The notes beneath the pieces were generated by a model. It made no database searches. It worked only from the letters and a program-made list of their open reading frames with translations, and was not told the origin of the DNA. DNA of 64,000 bases from JAAELZ01 sp965237995. GTDB taxonomy: Bacteria > Pseudomonadota > Gammaproteobacteria > Arenicellales > Poriferihabitantaceae. The stretch lies in contig CBDEGO010000005.1 in assembly GCA_965237995.1 (NCBI GenBank), forward strand, positions 310,001-374,000, written 5' to 3'. A program made the translations under genes and the position numbers. This document shows, piece by piece, positions 9,552 to 18,970 of this stretch (positions within the stretch are counted from its first letter, which is position 1; every line of letters begins with the position of its first letter).

Positions 9552-10583
9552 ATGAACTTAATCAAACCTCTTACCGCGAAGTGTTCGATACGCAAATTGA
9601 AACCAGTGGTAGTCCTAATTTTACTCACCTCTTGCATCAATAGCCTTGCAGCCGATGTAGTGCGTCATATCGTGGTCAAAGGCGACACCCTATGGAATAT
9701 CGCCGAAAAATACATGGATACGCCTTGGTTATGGCCAACAATTTGGGAAAACAACAATAGCATAGAAAACCCCCATCTCATTTATCCTGATGACGTATTA
9801 TTAATTTCCCCATCATCAATTCGGCTTATTCGTAACACCAAGCTCGAAGTTGAAAAGCGCTCGCCTGAAATTCGAGAAAGTGCACTAGACAATGCGATAA
9901 CAACCATAGACCCAAGTGCGATTATCCCGTTTCTTAATCAGTCTGTGGTTATTGAAGGCGATACATTGGGGAAGGCAGGCTACGTACTGCAAGGCACGCG
10001 TAAGCAAATTATACTCGGCAAAGGAATGGAGATATTTGCATCCGGCGTCGAAGGGGTCGCTGACCAACGTTACCAGTTGTTTCGTGTCGGCAGACCTATT
10101 ATCGATTACAACACTAAAGCCAGTTATGGCGTAGAAGGTGTTTATCTAGGTAGCGCAACGATGCTTAAAAATGGAGAAGTCTCCAGACTCTACATCACGG
10201 AGTCGAACCAAGAGATTCGCCCCGGAGACCGCATCACCGCCATCACTGACTCGACAGCCTTGCCACGTTATTTTCCGCGTAAACCCAATTCACCCGTAGA
10301 AAGCTACATTACCATGATCCCTAGAGGTGTCGCTGAAGCAGGGCGGCGTGATATCGCCGTTATTGTCGGTGGACACAATCTCGACCTAGAACCAGGCCAT
10401 GTGCTGTTGGTTTACGCTGATTCAGGCACAGCCAAAGACCCAGCAACAGGTCAAGTTATAGAACTTCCTCCTATTGAAATCGGCGCTGCGATGGTCTTTC
10501 AGGTGTATGATAAGGTGAGCTATGTTATTCTAATGGTTAGCTCCGGGCCAATAAAATTGGGCGACAGGGTTATTTCACCCTAA
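9552..10583 (+). CDS. Secreted LysM peptidoglycan-binding protein
   Basis: A 343-residue protein with an N-terminal signal-like hydrophobic segment (VVVLILLTSCINSLAA) followed by a LysM domain at about residues 40-85 (VVKGDTLWNIAEKYMD, then NPHLIYPDDVLLI). The rest resembles the long C-terminal part of LysM proteins found next to dprA in many proteobacteria. The cysteine in LLTSC could make it a lipoprotein, but the lipobox is poor. Likely periplasmic and cell-wall associated; the exact role is unknown. It starts an apparent set with dprA, smg and topA. Confidence 0.85.
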   Translation: MNLIKPLTAKCSIRKLKPVVVLILLTSCINSLAADVVRHIVVKGDTLWNIAEKYMDTPWLWPTIWENNNSIENPHLIYPDDVLLISPSSIRLIRNTKLEVEKRSPEIRESALDNAITTIDPSAIIPFLNQSVVIEGDTLGKAGYVLQGTRKQIILGKGMEIFASGVEGVADQRYQLFRVGRPIIDYNTKASYGVEGVYLGSATMLKNGEVSRLYITESNQEIRPGDRITAITDSTALPRYFPRKPNSPVESYITMIPRGVAEAGRRDIAVIVGGHNLDLEPGHVLLVYADSGTAKDPATGQVIELPPIEIGAAMVFQVYDKVSYVILMVSSGPIKLGDRVISP

Positions 10584-10652
10584 ATCGATCAAGCCTTTCG
10601 CTGTAACCATTATATTTAATAGCTCTGACACTTATTCCAGCCCTGCCTATTC

Positions 10653-11780
10653 ATGGATCCAATGGATGAATTAACTCAAAGCGCATGGTTGCGACTGGCA
10701 AACACGCCCAAGCTATCTAGCAAACATAAAAGAACTTTAATTGAACACTATGGGTGTGCGTCTGTTTTATACGCTACTCCATATAGGCAAATTCAGCATC
10801 AACTTGGTACTGACAGCACGTTCGTAAAGCACCTGAGTTTTCAGTTAGACGACGCCAAACTACAACACCAACTTGGGCTATTGGTTAAACATAATATAAA
10901 CATTCTGCCCTGTAACCACGCGCACTACCCTAGTCTGCTCGCACAACTTAGCGACGCGCCACCGCTGTTATTCACCCAAGGCGATGTGTCATTACTGAAT
11001 GGCCCGCAAATTGCCATTGTCGGGTCAAGAAATGCTACACCTGCCGGTCTCAAAACGGCCAGTCAATTTGCCAAACAACTCGCGCAGTCAGGCATCAGTG
11101 TAACCAGCGGTCTCGCCCAAGGCATCGATGGTGCTGCCCACCAAGGCGCCGTGGATGAAATCGGTAAAACGATCGCTGTTGTTGCGACGGGCTTAGACCA
11201 AATTTACCCGCGCAACCATGTAAATCTTGCTCAACAAGTTCGCGAAAACGGCGCCATAGTTAGTGAGTTCGTACCGGGCACTGCGCCGCGGCGTGAGTTT
11301 TTCCCACGGCGTAATCGAATTATAAGCGGCTTATCTTTAGGCGTGCTGGTTGTCGAGGCGGGCGTGCGAAGCGGCAGCTTGATCACCGCTCGACTAGCGG
11401 GCGAGCAGGGCCGAGAAATCTATGCCATACCTGGTTCAATTCACGTTCCGACTAGTCGAGGTTGCCATCAACTTATCAGACAAGGTGCCAAACTGGTGGA
11501 AACCACTAAGGATATCTTAGAAGAACTCAAAGCCAGCACGGATTTGTTCTCCATGTTACCGTCTAAAACTGAACCGAAACGAACAAATACCGCCATTGAA
11601 CTCGATTGGGATTTTCAACAGGTGTTGAATCTGGTAGATTTTGAACCTACCGGCCTAGACGAGCTTGCTCGTCGCTCTAAATTTAGCATAGATAGCTTAT
11701 CTGCCATTTTGCTTGAACTTGAACTGAAGGGCCTAATTGCTACAGCGTCTGGGGGACGATATCAACGGTTGCCTGCCTAA
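10653..11780 (+). CDS. dprA: DNA-processing protein DprA (Smf)
   Basis: A 375-residue DprA, which loads RecA on incoming single-stranded DNA during transformation. The Rossmann-like core is clear: IAIVGSRNATPAGLK, SGLAQGIDGAAHQGA, GLDQIYPRNH, EFFPRRNRIISGLS and VVEAGVRSGSLITA. The C-terminus has the winged-helix DML1-like domain. Full length with no damage. It lies between the LysM gene and smg, the standard gammaproteobacterial order. Confidence 0.96.
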   Translation: MDPMDELTQSAWLRLANTPKLSSKHKRTLIEHYGCASVLYATPYRQIQHQLGTDSTFVKHLSFQLDDAKLQHQLGLLVKHNINILPCNHAHYPSLLAQLSDAPPLLFTQGDVSLLNGPQIAIVGSRNATPAGLKTASQFAKQLAQSGISVTSGLAQGIDGAAHQGAVDEIGKTIAVVATGLDQIYPRNHVNLAQQVRENGAIVSEFVPGTAPRREFFPRRNRIISGLSLGVLVVEAGVRSGSLITARLAGEQGREIYAIPGSIHVPTSRGCHQLIRQGAKLVETTKDILEELKASTDLFSMLPSKTEPKRTNTAIELDWDFQQVLNLVDFEPTGLDELARRSKFSIDSLSAILLELELKGLIATASGGRYQRLPA

Positions 11781-11819
11781 TGGCAAGTTTTTTGCGCTAG
11801 ATAACCGATTTGTAAAGCC

Positions 11820-12308
11820 ATGAAAGAAAACGTATTCGACATTTTGATTTACCTGTTCGAGCACTATATGCTGGAAAATACAGAACAAGAAGCCGATGAA
11901 GAAGTTATCATGATGGAGTTGGTGCAAGCAGGGTTCAACCATCTCACCATCGATAAAGCATTTGATTGGCTAGAAAACCTCGCGATATTGTGCGAAGAGC
12001 ATCAAAGCAATGCCACCCAAGAAGCGGCAACTACCGCGATGCGTCAATACGATACCGATGAACAAGAGCGGATTAGCGTTGAAGCACGTGGTCTGTTATT
12101 GTCACTGGAGCAGTGTGGCATTCTTACTCCCTCATCCCGGGAGATGGTGATCGACCGACTAATGGCACTGCAAGAAGAGGATATTGAGCTGAACCATATC
12201 AAATGGGTCATACTAATGGTGCTAACCAATTGCACCGATGTTGACATACAATCATTGCAGTGGACTGAATCTCTGGAGCTCGAGAACCCACAAACTATAT
12301 TCCACTAA
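11820..12308 (+). CDS. smg: Smg family protein (DUF494)
   Basis: A 162-residue acidic protein matching the Smg/DUF494 family: MKENVFDILIYLFEHYM at the start and the KWVILMVLTN segment near the end. Function is poorly known in the family. Its place between dprA and topA is conserved in many gammaproteobacteria. Confidence 0.93.
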   Translation: MKENVFDILIYLFEHYMLENTEQEADEEVIMMELVQAGFNHLTIDKAFDWLENLAILCEEHQSNATQEAATTAMRQYDTDEQERISVEARGLLLSLEQCGILTPSSREMVIDRLMALQEEDIELNHIKWVILMVLTNCTDVDIQSLQWTESLELENPQTIFH

Positions 12309-12329
12309 AAACGGACGCAAAAACTAATT

Positions 12330-14753
12330 ATGGGTAAAAGCCTAATCATCGTAGAGTCGCCAGCAAAAGCGCGCTCTATGCATAAGTATCTTGGTAGCGA
12401 ATTTACCGCGCTAGCGTCTTACGGACATGTTCGAGATTTACTCCCCAAAAAGGGTGCTGTTGATCCAGAAGCCGATTTTGAGATGAGTTATTCGCTGGTG
12501 GAGCGTAATGAAAAACACGTAAGGGCCATCACAAAAGAAGCCAAAAAAGCTGATGCCATTTACCTCGCGACTGACCCTGATCGCGAAGGAGAAGCGATTG
12601 CATGGCACTTGTATGAAATTTTACGAGAAAAGAATTTACTCAAAGACAACAAACCCGTGTATCGGGTTGTCTTTAATGAAATCACAAAAAAAGCCATTAA
12701 CGAAGCAGTATCAAGCCCAAGAGAGCTATCGATTGACTTAGTCAATGCACAACAAGCCCGACGTGCGCTTGACTATTTAGTGGGCTTTAACTTGTCGCCA
12801 CTGTTGTGGAAAAAAGTCCGTCAGGGATTATCGGCTGGCCGTGTACAAAGCCCTGCTTTGAAAATGATCGTAGACCGCGAAGCGGAGATTGATGCTTTTG
12901 TAGCGCAAGAATATTGGTCTATCGAAGCCGACACCTTAAAAGACAAGCAAGCTATTGAAGGTAAGCTAGTTGAATTTAAAGGGGAGAAAATAAAGCAGTT
13001 TAGCATCACCAATGAAGCTGACGCCAAATCAACTGAATCCGCTTTATCTGCGGCAGCTAATGGCAAATTATTGGTTTCAAAGGTGTCTAAGAAGCAGCGC
13101 AAACGAAACCCTGCCCCGCCTTTTACAACGTCTACTTTGCAACAAGAAGCAGCAAGAAAACTCGGGTTTAGTGCCCAACGCACTATGCGCACCGCACAAA
13201 AACTCTATGAAGGTACTGGCGATGTAGGGTTGATCACCTATATGAGAACCGACGCTGTCACCTTAGCGGGCGAGGCAGTTGAAGAAATACGGTCATTCAT
13301 TACTGACCAATATGGCGCCGAGCAACTACCTGAAGAGATACGGGTATTCTCGAATAAATCTAAAAATGCACAAGAAGCACACGAAGCCGTTAGACCGACT
13401 TCTGTATTACGCTCACCTGCTTCGCTAGCAGACTCGTTAGATACCGATTTACTTCGGCTGTACGAACTTATCTGGAAACGCACCATTGCTTGCCAAATGG
13501 TACACGCGACTATCGACACCGTTGCGGTAGACTTAAGCGCTGGAGACGTTGGCATATTTCGCGCCAATGGGTCGACCATCAGAAACGCCGGCTTTTTAGC
13601 CGTTTATGAAGAAGGCCAAGATGATACTAAAAAGGACGAAAGCAAAGATAAAGACCGCCGCTTACCGCCGCTAGAAGAAGGTGAGTTTGTCACGCTTAGC
13701 GCAATTCGCCCAGAACAACATTTTACCGACCCCCCTCCTCGCTTTTCTGAAGCCTCTCTGGTTAAGGCGCTGGAAGCTTATGGAATTGGCCGACCATCCA
13801 CATACGCTTCTATCATCAGTGTGTTGGTTAATCGCGAATATGTCACCTTAGATCAAAGGCGATTTTTTCCGACCGATATCGGCAAAGTTGTCGGAAATTT
13901 TTTAAGTACGCACTTCACTCGCTACGTCGACTATGAATTTACTGCACAGCTTGAGGACGACTTAGATTCAATTTCAAGAGGTGAAAAGCAGTGGAAGCCA
14001 TTGCTGAAAGACTTTTGGGGCGATTTCAACAAGCAAGTTATCGACAAAGAAGAGTCTGTCACTCGCGCTGAAGTGATGCAAGCGCGTGTATTAGGTGACG
14101 ACCCAAAATCGGGTAAACCTGTTTCTGTGCGTATGGGCCGTTTTGGGCCGTTTGTACAAATTGGTACGCGAGATGACGAAGATAAGCCAAAATTTGCCAG
14201 CTTGCTACCAGGACAAAAAGTAGAAAGTTTGACCTACGAAGAGGCAATGGAGCTTTTCAAATTGCCCCGAAAACTGGGGGAAACTGAAGACGGCGAAAGC
14301 GTTTCTGCAGCAATCGGTCGATTTGGCCCCTACATTCGTTATGGCAATAAATTTGTATCTTTACCTAAAGAGGATAGCCCGTATTCAGTTGAACTTGACC
14401 GCGCACTAGAGCTTATTGCTGAAAAGAAAAAGGTGGATGCAGAGCGTATTATTAAAGTGTTTGAAGAAGATGGCATTCAAATTCTTAAGGGCCGTTATGG
14501 CCCCTACATTACCGATGGCAGTGTGAATGCGCGCATCCCTAAAGATGTCGAGCCAGAAAGCTTGTCTTTACTCACTTGCAAAGAACTTATTGTAGAAGCC
14601 GCAGAACGTAAAGCCAAACGAGGCGGTAAAAAGAAAGCCTCCAAAAAGAAGGTGGCGAAGAAAAAGACGGCTAAGAAAAAGGCCACTAAAAAGAAAACTA
14701 GCAAAAAGAAAGTTAGTAAGAAGAAAACGACTAAAAAGAAGACGACTTCGTAG
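12330..14753 (+). CDS. topA: DNA topoisomerase I
   Basis: An 807-residue type IA topoisomerase that relaxes negative supercoils. The Toprim domain starts at residue 1 (SLIIVESPAKARSMHKYLG; ATDPDREGEAIAWHL) and the catalytic tyrosine lies in LITYMRTDAV, about residue 303. Instead of the tetracysteine zinc ribbons found in E. coli TopA, the C-terminus has three GRFGPF/GRYGPY-type repeats (about residues 600, 662 and 715) and a tail of about 45 residues that is mostly lysine with Ala, Thr and Ser. Such tails are known for non-specific DNA binding in other phyla. Start is 21 bases after smg. Confidence 0.97.
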   Translation: MGKSLIIVESPAKARSMHKYLGSEFTALASYGHVRDLLPKKGAVDPEADFEMSYSLVERNEKHVRAITKEAKKADAIYLATDPDREGEAIAWHLYEILREKNLLKDNKPVYRVVFNEITKKAINEAVSSPRELSIDLVNAQQARRALDYLVGFNLSPLLWKKVRQGLSAGRVQSPALKMIVDREAEIDAFVAQEYWSIEADTLKDKQAIEGKLVEFKGEKIKQFSITNEADAKSTESALSAAANGKLLVSKVSKKQRKRNPAPPFTTSTLQQEAARKLGFSAQRTMRTAQKLYEGTGDVGLITYMRTDAVTLAGEAVEEIRSFITDQYGAEQLPEEIRVFSNKSKNAQEAHEAVRPTSVLRSPASLADSLDTDLLRLYELIWKRTIACQMVHATIDTVAVDLSAGDVGIFRANGSTIRNAGFLAVYEEGQDDTKKDESKDKDRRLPPLEEGEFVTLSAIRPEQHFTDPPPRFSEASLVKALEAYGIGRPSTYASIISVLVNREYVTLDQRRFFPTDIGKVVGNFLSTHFTRYVDYEFTAQLEDDLDSISRGEKQWKPLLKDFWGDFNKQVIDKEESVTRAEVMQARVLGDDPKSGKPVSVRMGRFGPFVQIGTRDDEDKPKFASLLPGQKVESLTYEEAMELFKLPRKLGETEDGESVSAAIGRFGPYIRYGNKFVSLPKEDSPYSVELDRALELIAEKKKVDAERIIKVFEEDGIQILKGRYGPYITDGSVNARIPKDVEPESLSLLTCKELIVEAAERKAKRGGKKKASKKKVAKKKTAKKKATKKKTSKKKVSKKKTTKKKTTS

Positions 14754-14772
14754 TTTCTGATTCCCTGCCAAA

Positions 14773-14794
14773 GGGAGGCATTGAACTGCCTCCC
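14773..14794. terminator. Hairpin after topA, probable terminator
   Basis: An eight-bp GC-rich stem (GGGAGGCA at 14773-14780 with TGCCTCCC at 14787-14794) and a six-base loop, 20 bases after the topA stop. There is no strong T tract downstream, so it could also be a processing or attenuation hairpin. Confidence 0.5.
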
Positions 14795-14841
14795 TAAAGC
14801 ATCTAAACTAAGCCGCAATTACAACTATTTGAGGAAAGACC

Positions 14842-15282
14842 ATGGGCTTTTTTGATTTTGCATCTAATATTGGAAATAAACTATTTGGTGACGATGATGA
14901 CCCAGCAGAGAAAATCGCTGAGCATATTAGTGAAGACAATCCTGGCGTTGAAGGCTTGAGCGTTGAAGTCAATGACGGTGTCGCTTCGGTTAAAGGTGTG
15001 GCCAAAGATCAGTCCGCGTTTGAAAAAGCCATTTTAATGGCAGGCAATGCACTCGGCATCAGTGAAGTCAAAGCGGACGAGTTGGTGCTGGACGACAAAC
15101 CTGCTGTTGTGCCAAGCGATGACCAACAATACACTATTCAAAAAGGTGACACTCTTTGGGCAATCGCTACTGAGCATTTAGGTAATGGCTCACGTTACAC
15201 TGAGATTGTCGACGCTAATTTAGAAGTCATTAAGAACGCTGACCTTATCTTCCCGGGGCAAAAAATCCGTATCCCCAAATAA
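14842..15282 (+). CDS. BON-LysM protein, Kbp/YgaU-like
   Basis: A 146-residue protein with an N-terminal BON domain (about residues 25-90, VEGLSVEVNDGVASVKGVAK) and a C-terminal LysM domain (QYTIQKGDTLWAIATEHLG to IFPGQKIRIPK). The architecture and length match E. coli Kbp (YgaU), a potassium-binding protein. There is no signal peptide, which agrees with Kbp being cytoplasmic. A good ribosome site (GAGGAAAG) precedes ATG 14842. Confidence 0.88.
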   Translation: MGFFDFASNIGNKLFGDDDDPAEKIAEHISEDNPGVEGLSVEVNDGVASVKGVAKDQSAFEKAILMAGNALGISEVKADELVLDDKPAVVPSDDQQYTIQKGDTLWAIATEHLGNGSRYTEIVDANLEVIKNADLIFPGQKIRIPK

Positions 15283-15301
15283 GCAGTTTTCTAGTAGAAA
15301 A

Positions 15302-15339
15302 CACTATTTCAGCGGAATATCAAATCTGCTGAAATAGTG
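15302..15339. terminator. Perfect 12-bp hairpin after the BON-LysM gene
   Basis: CACTATTTCAGC (15302-15313) pairs with GCTGAAATAGTG (15328-15339) around a 14-base loop, 20 bases after the stop. A short T run follows at 15351-15355. It may be a terminator or a longer regulatory stem. Confidence 0.5.
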
Positions 15340-15373
15340 ATTAGACACACTTTTTCCTAAGTAACCTAACTCG

Positions 15374-16018
15374 ATGGAACCTGCTTTTTGGCATTCAAAG
15401 TGGGAACAAGACCATATCGGCTTTAACGAAGCCACCCCGCACCGTTATCTTATTTCTTTTTACCCTCAATTAAAGCTTACTGCTGGCGATAGTATTTTTG
15501 TGCCGCTGTGTGGCAAAAGCGTTGATTTATGTTGGCTTGCCGACAAAGGGTTAAACGTACTCGGCATTGAACTGAGCGAAATTGCCATCCGTGATTTTTT
15601 TGAAGAACATAATCTAACCCCGTCCAAACAACGGCTTGATGCGTTTACCTTATGGAAATCAGGCAATATCGAACTATTACACGGTGATTTTTTTGATTTA
15701 CAGGCCAAACATGTAATGCATTGCGCAGCCGTTTATGATCGAGCTGCAATCATCGCTCTACCCCAACCAAGTAGGGCTGAGTACGCGGCGCACCTACAAC
15801 AAATTACCACCGCACAAACTCGTTATTTAACCATCTGCCTTGAATACCCTCAGCATCAAAAATCTGGCCCACCATTTAGCGTCCTCAATGAGGAATTGAT
15901 TAATCTATTCAAGGACAACCCCATTACCCAACTAGCCAGCGAAGATGTTCTTCATACACACCCTCACTTCGAGAAAAATGGCATGACCAGCCTAATTGAA
16001 ACGGCCTACATCTGGTAA
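15374..16018 (+). CDS. tpm: Thiopurine S-methyltransferase
   Basis: A 214-residue SAM-dependent methyltransferase. It opens with FWHSKWEQDHIGFNEA and contains FVPLCGKSVDLCWLADKG (the SAM-binding loop) and VYDRAAIIALP, all typical of bacterial Tpm. In bacteria the family methylates tellurite, selenite and thiopurines. Normal length. Convergent with hda, with four bases between stops. Confidence 0.92.
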   Translation: MEPAFWHSKWEQDHIGFNEATPHRYLISFYPQLKLTAGDSIFVPLCGKSVDLCWLADKGLNVLGIELSEIAIRDFFEEHNLTPSKQRLDAFTLWKSGNIELLHGDFFDLQAKHVMHCAAVYDRAAIIALPQPSRAEYAAHLQQITTAQTRYLTICLEYPQHQKSGPPFSVLNEELINLFKDNPITQLASEDVLHTHPHFEKNGMTSLIETAYIW

Positions 16019-16022
16019 CAGA

Positions 16023-16694
16023 CTAAGCCAGCGTTTTAATAAGCGGAATGGTAATCTTTCTATTTTGCTCCAGACTCAAGGTATCTATTCTTTCTAGCAG
16101 GGCAGATAACTGATGCAAGTCTCGAGACTGATGCACCAACATCCAGCGCGCGACTTCTGCAGGTAAATTAAAGCCCATGGTTTTAGCCATCAAGATTAAT
16201 GCGCGACGCTTATCCTCATCACCCAGTTCTATCAACTGATGAGCAGGAAAACTCTTAATGCGCGATAGTAAGTCGGGCAATTCAATTTTCAAAGAAGCAA
16301 CGGGCATATTACCAGCCAACACACAACGCCCAGATTCGTTACGCACGCGCTCAAGCGCGGTGAGTAATCGTTCTTGAGCAGGTAAGTCACCTGAGATAGC
16401 TTCTAGATGATCAACTAATACTAGTTGTGCGTGTTGTTGCTGATACTCTTTTTGCAAGTCAACGTAAACACTCTTATGCGCTGACGAAGAAAGCGCGCGA
16501 TATTGAGCCAGCAACAAATGCGTCTTACCCGTACCTACCGAACCATACAAATAGACAAACTGCGCGCTGCCATCACTTTGTGACACTGACTCAAGTGCAT
16601 CAACTACCTGCTGATTTGCGCCTACAACAAAGTTATCAAAGCTTTTATCAGCTTGCGCCTGAATCGGCAATACCAACTGTTTACCCGACATCAA
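16023..16694 (-). CDS. hda: DnaA regulatory inactivator Hda
   Basis: A 223-residue DnaA-like AAA protein without the DNA-binding domain. The start carries QLVLPIQ, the clamp-binding motif that ties Hda to the DNA polymerase sliding clamp. Walker A is YLYGSVGTGKTHLLL (about residues 48-62), and the arginine-rich LLSRIKSFPAHQL segment follows. It triggers ATP hydrolysis on DnaA after replication starts. The next gene upstream is a CDP-alcohol phosphotransferase, a common gammaproteobacterial neighbour. Confidence 0.93.
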   Translation of the reverse strand: MMSGKQLVLPIQAQADKSFDNFVVGANQQVVDALESVSQSDGSAQFVYLYGSVGTGKTHLLLAQYRALSSSAHKSVYVDLQKEYQQQHAQLVLVDHLEAISGDLPAQERLLTALERVRNESGRCVLAGNMPVASLKIELPDLLSRIKSFPAHQLIELGDEDKRRALILMAKTMGFNLPAEVARWMLVHQSRDLHQLSALLERIDTLSLEQNRKITIPLIKTLA

Positions 16695-16713
16695 CTGAGC
16701 TAATCAAGCACGG

Positions 16714-17268
16714 CTAAGCTTTAGATTCGTTACTACGAAGAGTTCGAAATCCACCAGAAATATAGCTATATCCACTTAAAAAAGAGGTAATGAACACGGC
16801 ATATAATAAGGGAAAGATAATAATAGATAAGTCTAGATAATCTGCCTTGGTAACCAATACAACGATGACCACTACAATTTGTAAAAAAGTATTTATTTTA
16901 CTTACGTATATGGGCGCCACCTTGGCGGGAGACTCCATCGCAATTAAAAACCAATAACCACCAACAATAAGAAAGTCTCTAAAAAGCACCACGACTAAAA
17001 ACCAAAACGGGATGTCCTGTAAGTAGGTCAACATAACGTAGGTTGACAGCAACAATACCTTATCGGCAATCGGATCTAACAAAGCACCGATGGCACTTTG
17101 TAAATTAAAGCGTTTGGCTATCCAGCCATCTAATCCATCCGTCACACCCGCTAGTACAAACGTCACCAAAGCCAACTCGTACTGCCGCCCATCCAGCAAT
17201 ACAATAATCACCGGCACCATCGCAATACGTAGCAAAGTGAGAAGATTAGGAATTTGAGTTAACATCAT
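16714..17268 (-). CDS. CDP-alcohol phosphatidyltransferase, PgsA-like
   Basis: A membrane enzyme of about 184 residues with the CDP-alcohol motif DGLDGWIAKRF followed by SAIGALLDPIADK, plus four to five hydrophobic helices. It fits phosphatidylglycerophosphate synthase or a close relative. The frame stays open to 17406, but family members start at the IPNLLTLLRI segment, so I take the ATG ATG pair at 17268. One odd detail is AK in place of the usual AR in the motif. The true pgsA could be elsewhere, so no symbol is given. Confidence 0.85.
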   Translation of the reverse strand: MMLTQIPNLLTLLRIAMVPVIIVLLDGRQYELALVTFVLAGVTDGLDGWIAKRFNLQSAIGALLDPIADKVLLLSTYVMLTYLQDIPFWFLVVVLFRDFLIVGGYWFLIAMESPAKVAPIYVSKINTFLQIVVVIVVLVTKADYLDLSIIIFPLLYAVFITSFLSGYSYISGGFRTLRSNESKA

Positions 17269-17821
17269 TAATACATAGAAGTTTATCGGAACTTGTTTCG
17301 ATTCCACCGCTTTGGCAGAGGCCGTAGTTATAGCGAGGCAATGAGTCAGATTCAAGCCCAATTGCTCAGATAATCGGTGGTGCAACTTAATTACTGGCAG
17401 CCTCAATGAACAAATAGGCTATTACCTTGAATAAGTTCTAGCGCAAATGCATTGAAACAATGTGGCTTAATATAGAGCTTAATCTAATTTAGCTGATTAA
17501 ATCATGTTGGTATTGTCCACTAACATAACTTTTTTCACCTACCAAACAGCCATCGGTTAACTGCAACTTTAATATGACTCAAATAATGAACATCATGCAC
17601 CGAGGTCGTTGATATATTGCCTAATTTAATTACACCTTGGCCCGTGCACAGCATGAAATCTATAGCCATAGCAAATATCCGTGGTTATCGCTCTGCCAGT
17701 GAATAGGCTTTTATGTAAAACTCTATTATCTTTACTCTTGGCAATTAGCAGCCACAGAAGAAGGTGAGGAAAACGCATTGTCTAAAAATCACATGCCGTG
17801 AAATTTCTATAATTTATTTGC
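17269..17821. other. Intergenic stretch with no clear gene
   Basis: No gene is supported here. On the minus strand, bases of about 17,530-17,680 can be read as roughly 40 residues (MAIDFMLCTGQG to NRWLFGR) that look protein-like, and a second frame continues for about 17 more. This may be a relic of a lost gene or chance. Confidence 0.3.
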
Positions 17822-18925
17822 TTACGCTGCATGAGTCCGCGACTTACTGCTGTCGAAAAATGGGATATTTTCTACCATCGCGGTATAAGTCACATCTTCA
17901 CCGATAACCTCTAACTGCGTGCCCGCAATATTAGCAGCTGGCGAAACATGTGCAAGCGCTAGCGATTTATTTAAGCGATGAGAAAACGCTGGGCTGTTTA
18001 AGGTGCCGACGTCTTGTCCGTCCAAACGCAATATTTCGCCGCCAACTAGACAATCGTCATGGTCAATCGCGATACCTGCTTGAGTGAAGCGCTCCCTGCC
18101 TTTTGCGGCCATTGCAGCGGCTTTACCGCGATAATCGCTGCTTTGATTCATGGTGAACCCTAAACCCACTTCCCATGGAGTGTGCTCGTCAGTCATGTCA
18201 TAACCGAAAAATAGTAATGCAGCCTCAACGCGAACTTTATCGAGCGCAGTGAATGAAGCTGGCATTATGCCTTGGTCCACACCCGCGCCTAACACTTGAT
18301 CCCAGATATCTCCAATAGCCGCACTAGGTGCTAGAATTTCGTAACCGCGCTCGCCTGAATAACCAGTACGAGATAGACGACAAGCATGTCCGAATAACTC
18401 ACAGGTTTGGTGGTTAAAATATTTCATGTCCGCCAACTCAATAGACGCGTGCGCGCCCAGTATGTCAAGTGCTTTGGGACCCTGTACAGAAAGGTTGTGT
18501 AGATCATCGTCAAATTCAATGTCAACATTTTTGCCTTGCGCCGACTCCTGAATACGTTCCATACTGCCGCCAGAGCCGTGGCAGAATAGCCATTCATCAC
18601 CGCCGTTGTTAGAGGCAATCGCGTCATCGCAAACGGTACCCGCATCGGTTAACACCGCACCATATACTGACTGCCCTGCAGCGACCTTGCTTAAGTCACG
18701 GGAGATGACATGGTTAGCCACAGCCTCTGCATCCGGGCCGCGCAGGTAGACTTTTTTAAGGGGTGACATATCAAACATGCCGGCTGCTTCACGCACTGCA
18801 TCGTGTTCGTCATTTGGGTTAGTATTGTAGCTCCATGCGGTGCCCATGCCATTCCAGTCTTCTAGTTCAGAGCCTAGCGCACGGTGGCGAGAAGCCAGTG
18901 CAGAAGTACGTGTTGATTCAGTCAT
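17822..18925 (-). CDS. GcvT-like folate-dependent aminomethyltransferase
   Basis: A 367-residue member of the GcvT (glycine cleavage T) family with folate-binding fold. It carries AAGMFDMSPLKKVYLRG, RTGYSGERGYEI and the C-terminal barrel domain (LALAHVSPAANIAG). It is not the glycine-cleavage T protein in context: it lies 45 bases after an MttB-type methyltransferase on the same strand and no gcvH or gcvP is near. Such pairs are thought to demethylate methylated amines or betaines, with GcvT-like proteins moving the methyl group to tetrahydrofolate. Substrate is unknown. Confidence 0.85.
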   Translation of the reverse strand: MTESTRTSALASRHRALGSELEDWNGMGTAWSYNTNPNDEHDAVREAAGMFDMSPLKKVYLRGPDAEAVANHVISRDLSKVAAGQSVYGAVLTDAGTVCDDAIASNNGGDEWLFCHGSGGSMERIQESAQGKNVDIEFDDDLHNLSVQGPKALDILGAHASIELADMKYFNHQTCELFGHACRLSRTGYSGERGYEILAPSAAIGDIWDQVLGAGVDQGIMPASFTALDKVRVEAALLFFGYDMTDEHTPWEVGLGFTMNQSSDYRGKAAAMAAKGRERFTQAGIAIDHDDCLVGGEILRLDGQDVGTLNSPAFSHRLNKSLALAHVSPAANIAGTQLEVIGEDVTYTAMVENIPFFDSSKSRTHAA

Positions 18926-18970
18926 TTTTTATCCTCGATGTTAATTGTTAATTTTGGGGTTTGTCATTAC

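Noticed and set aside
14504..14818. Hydrophobic protein on the strand opposite topA
   Set aside because: It is the antisense of the lysine-rich tail (AAG/AAA gives Phe/Leu), a shadow and not a gene.
17269..17406. Longer N-terminus for the CDP-alcohol phosphotransferase
   Set aside because: These residues are not membrane-like and precede the conserved first helix; an internal ATG pair fits better.
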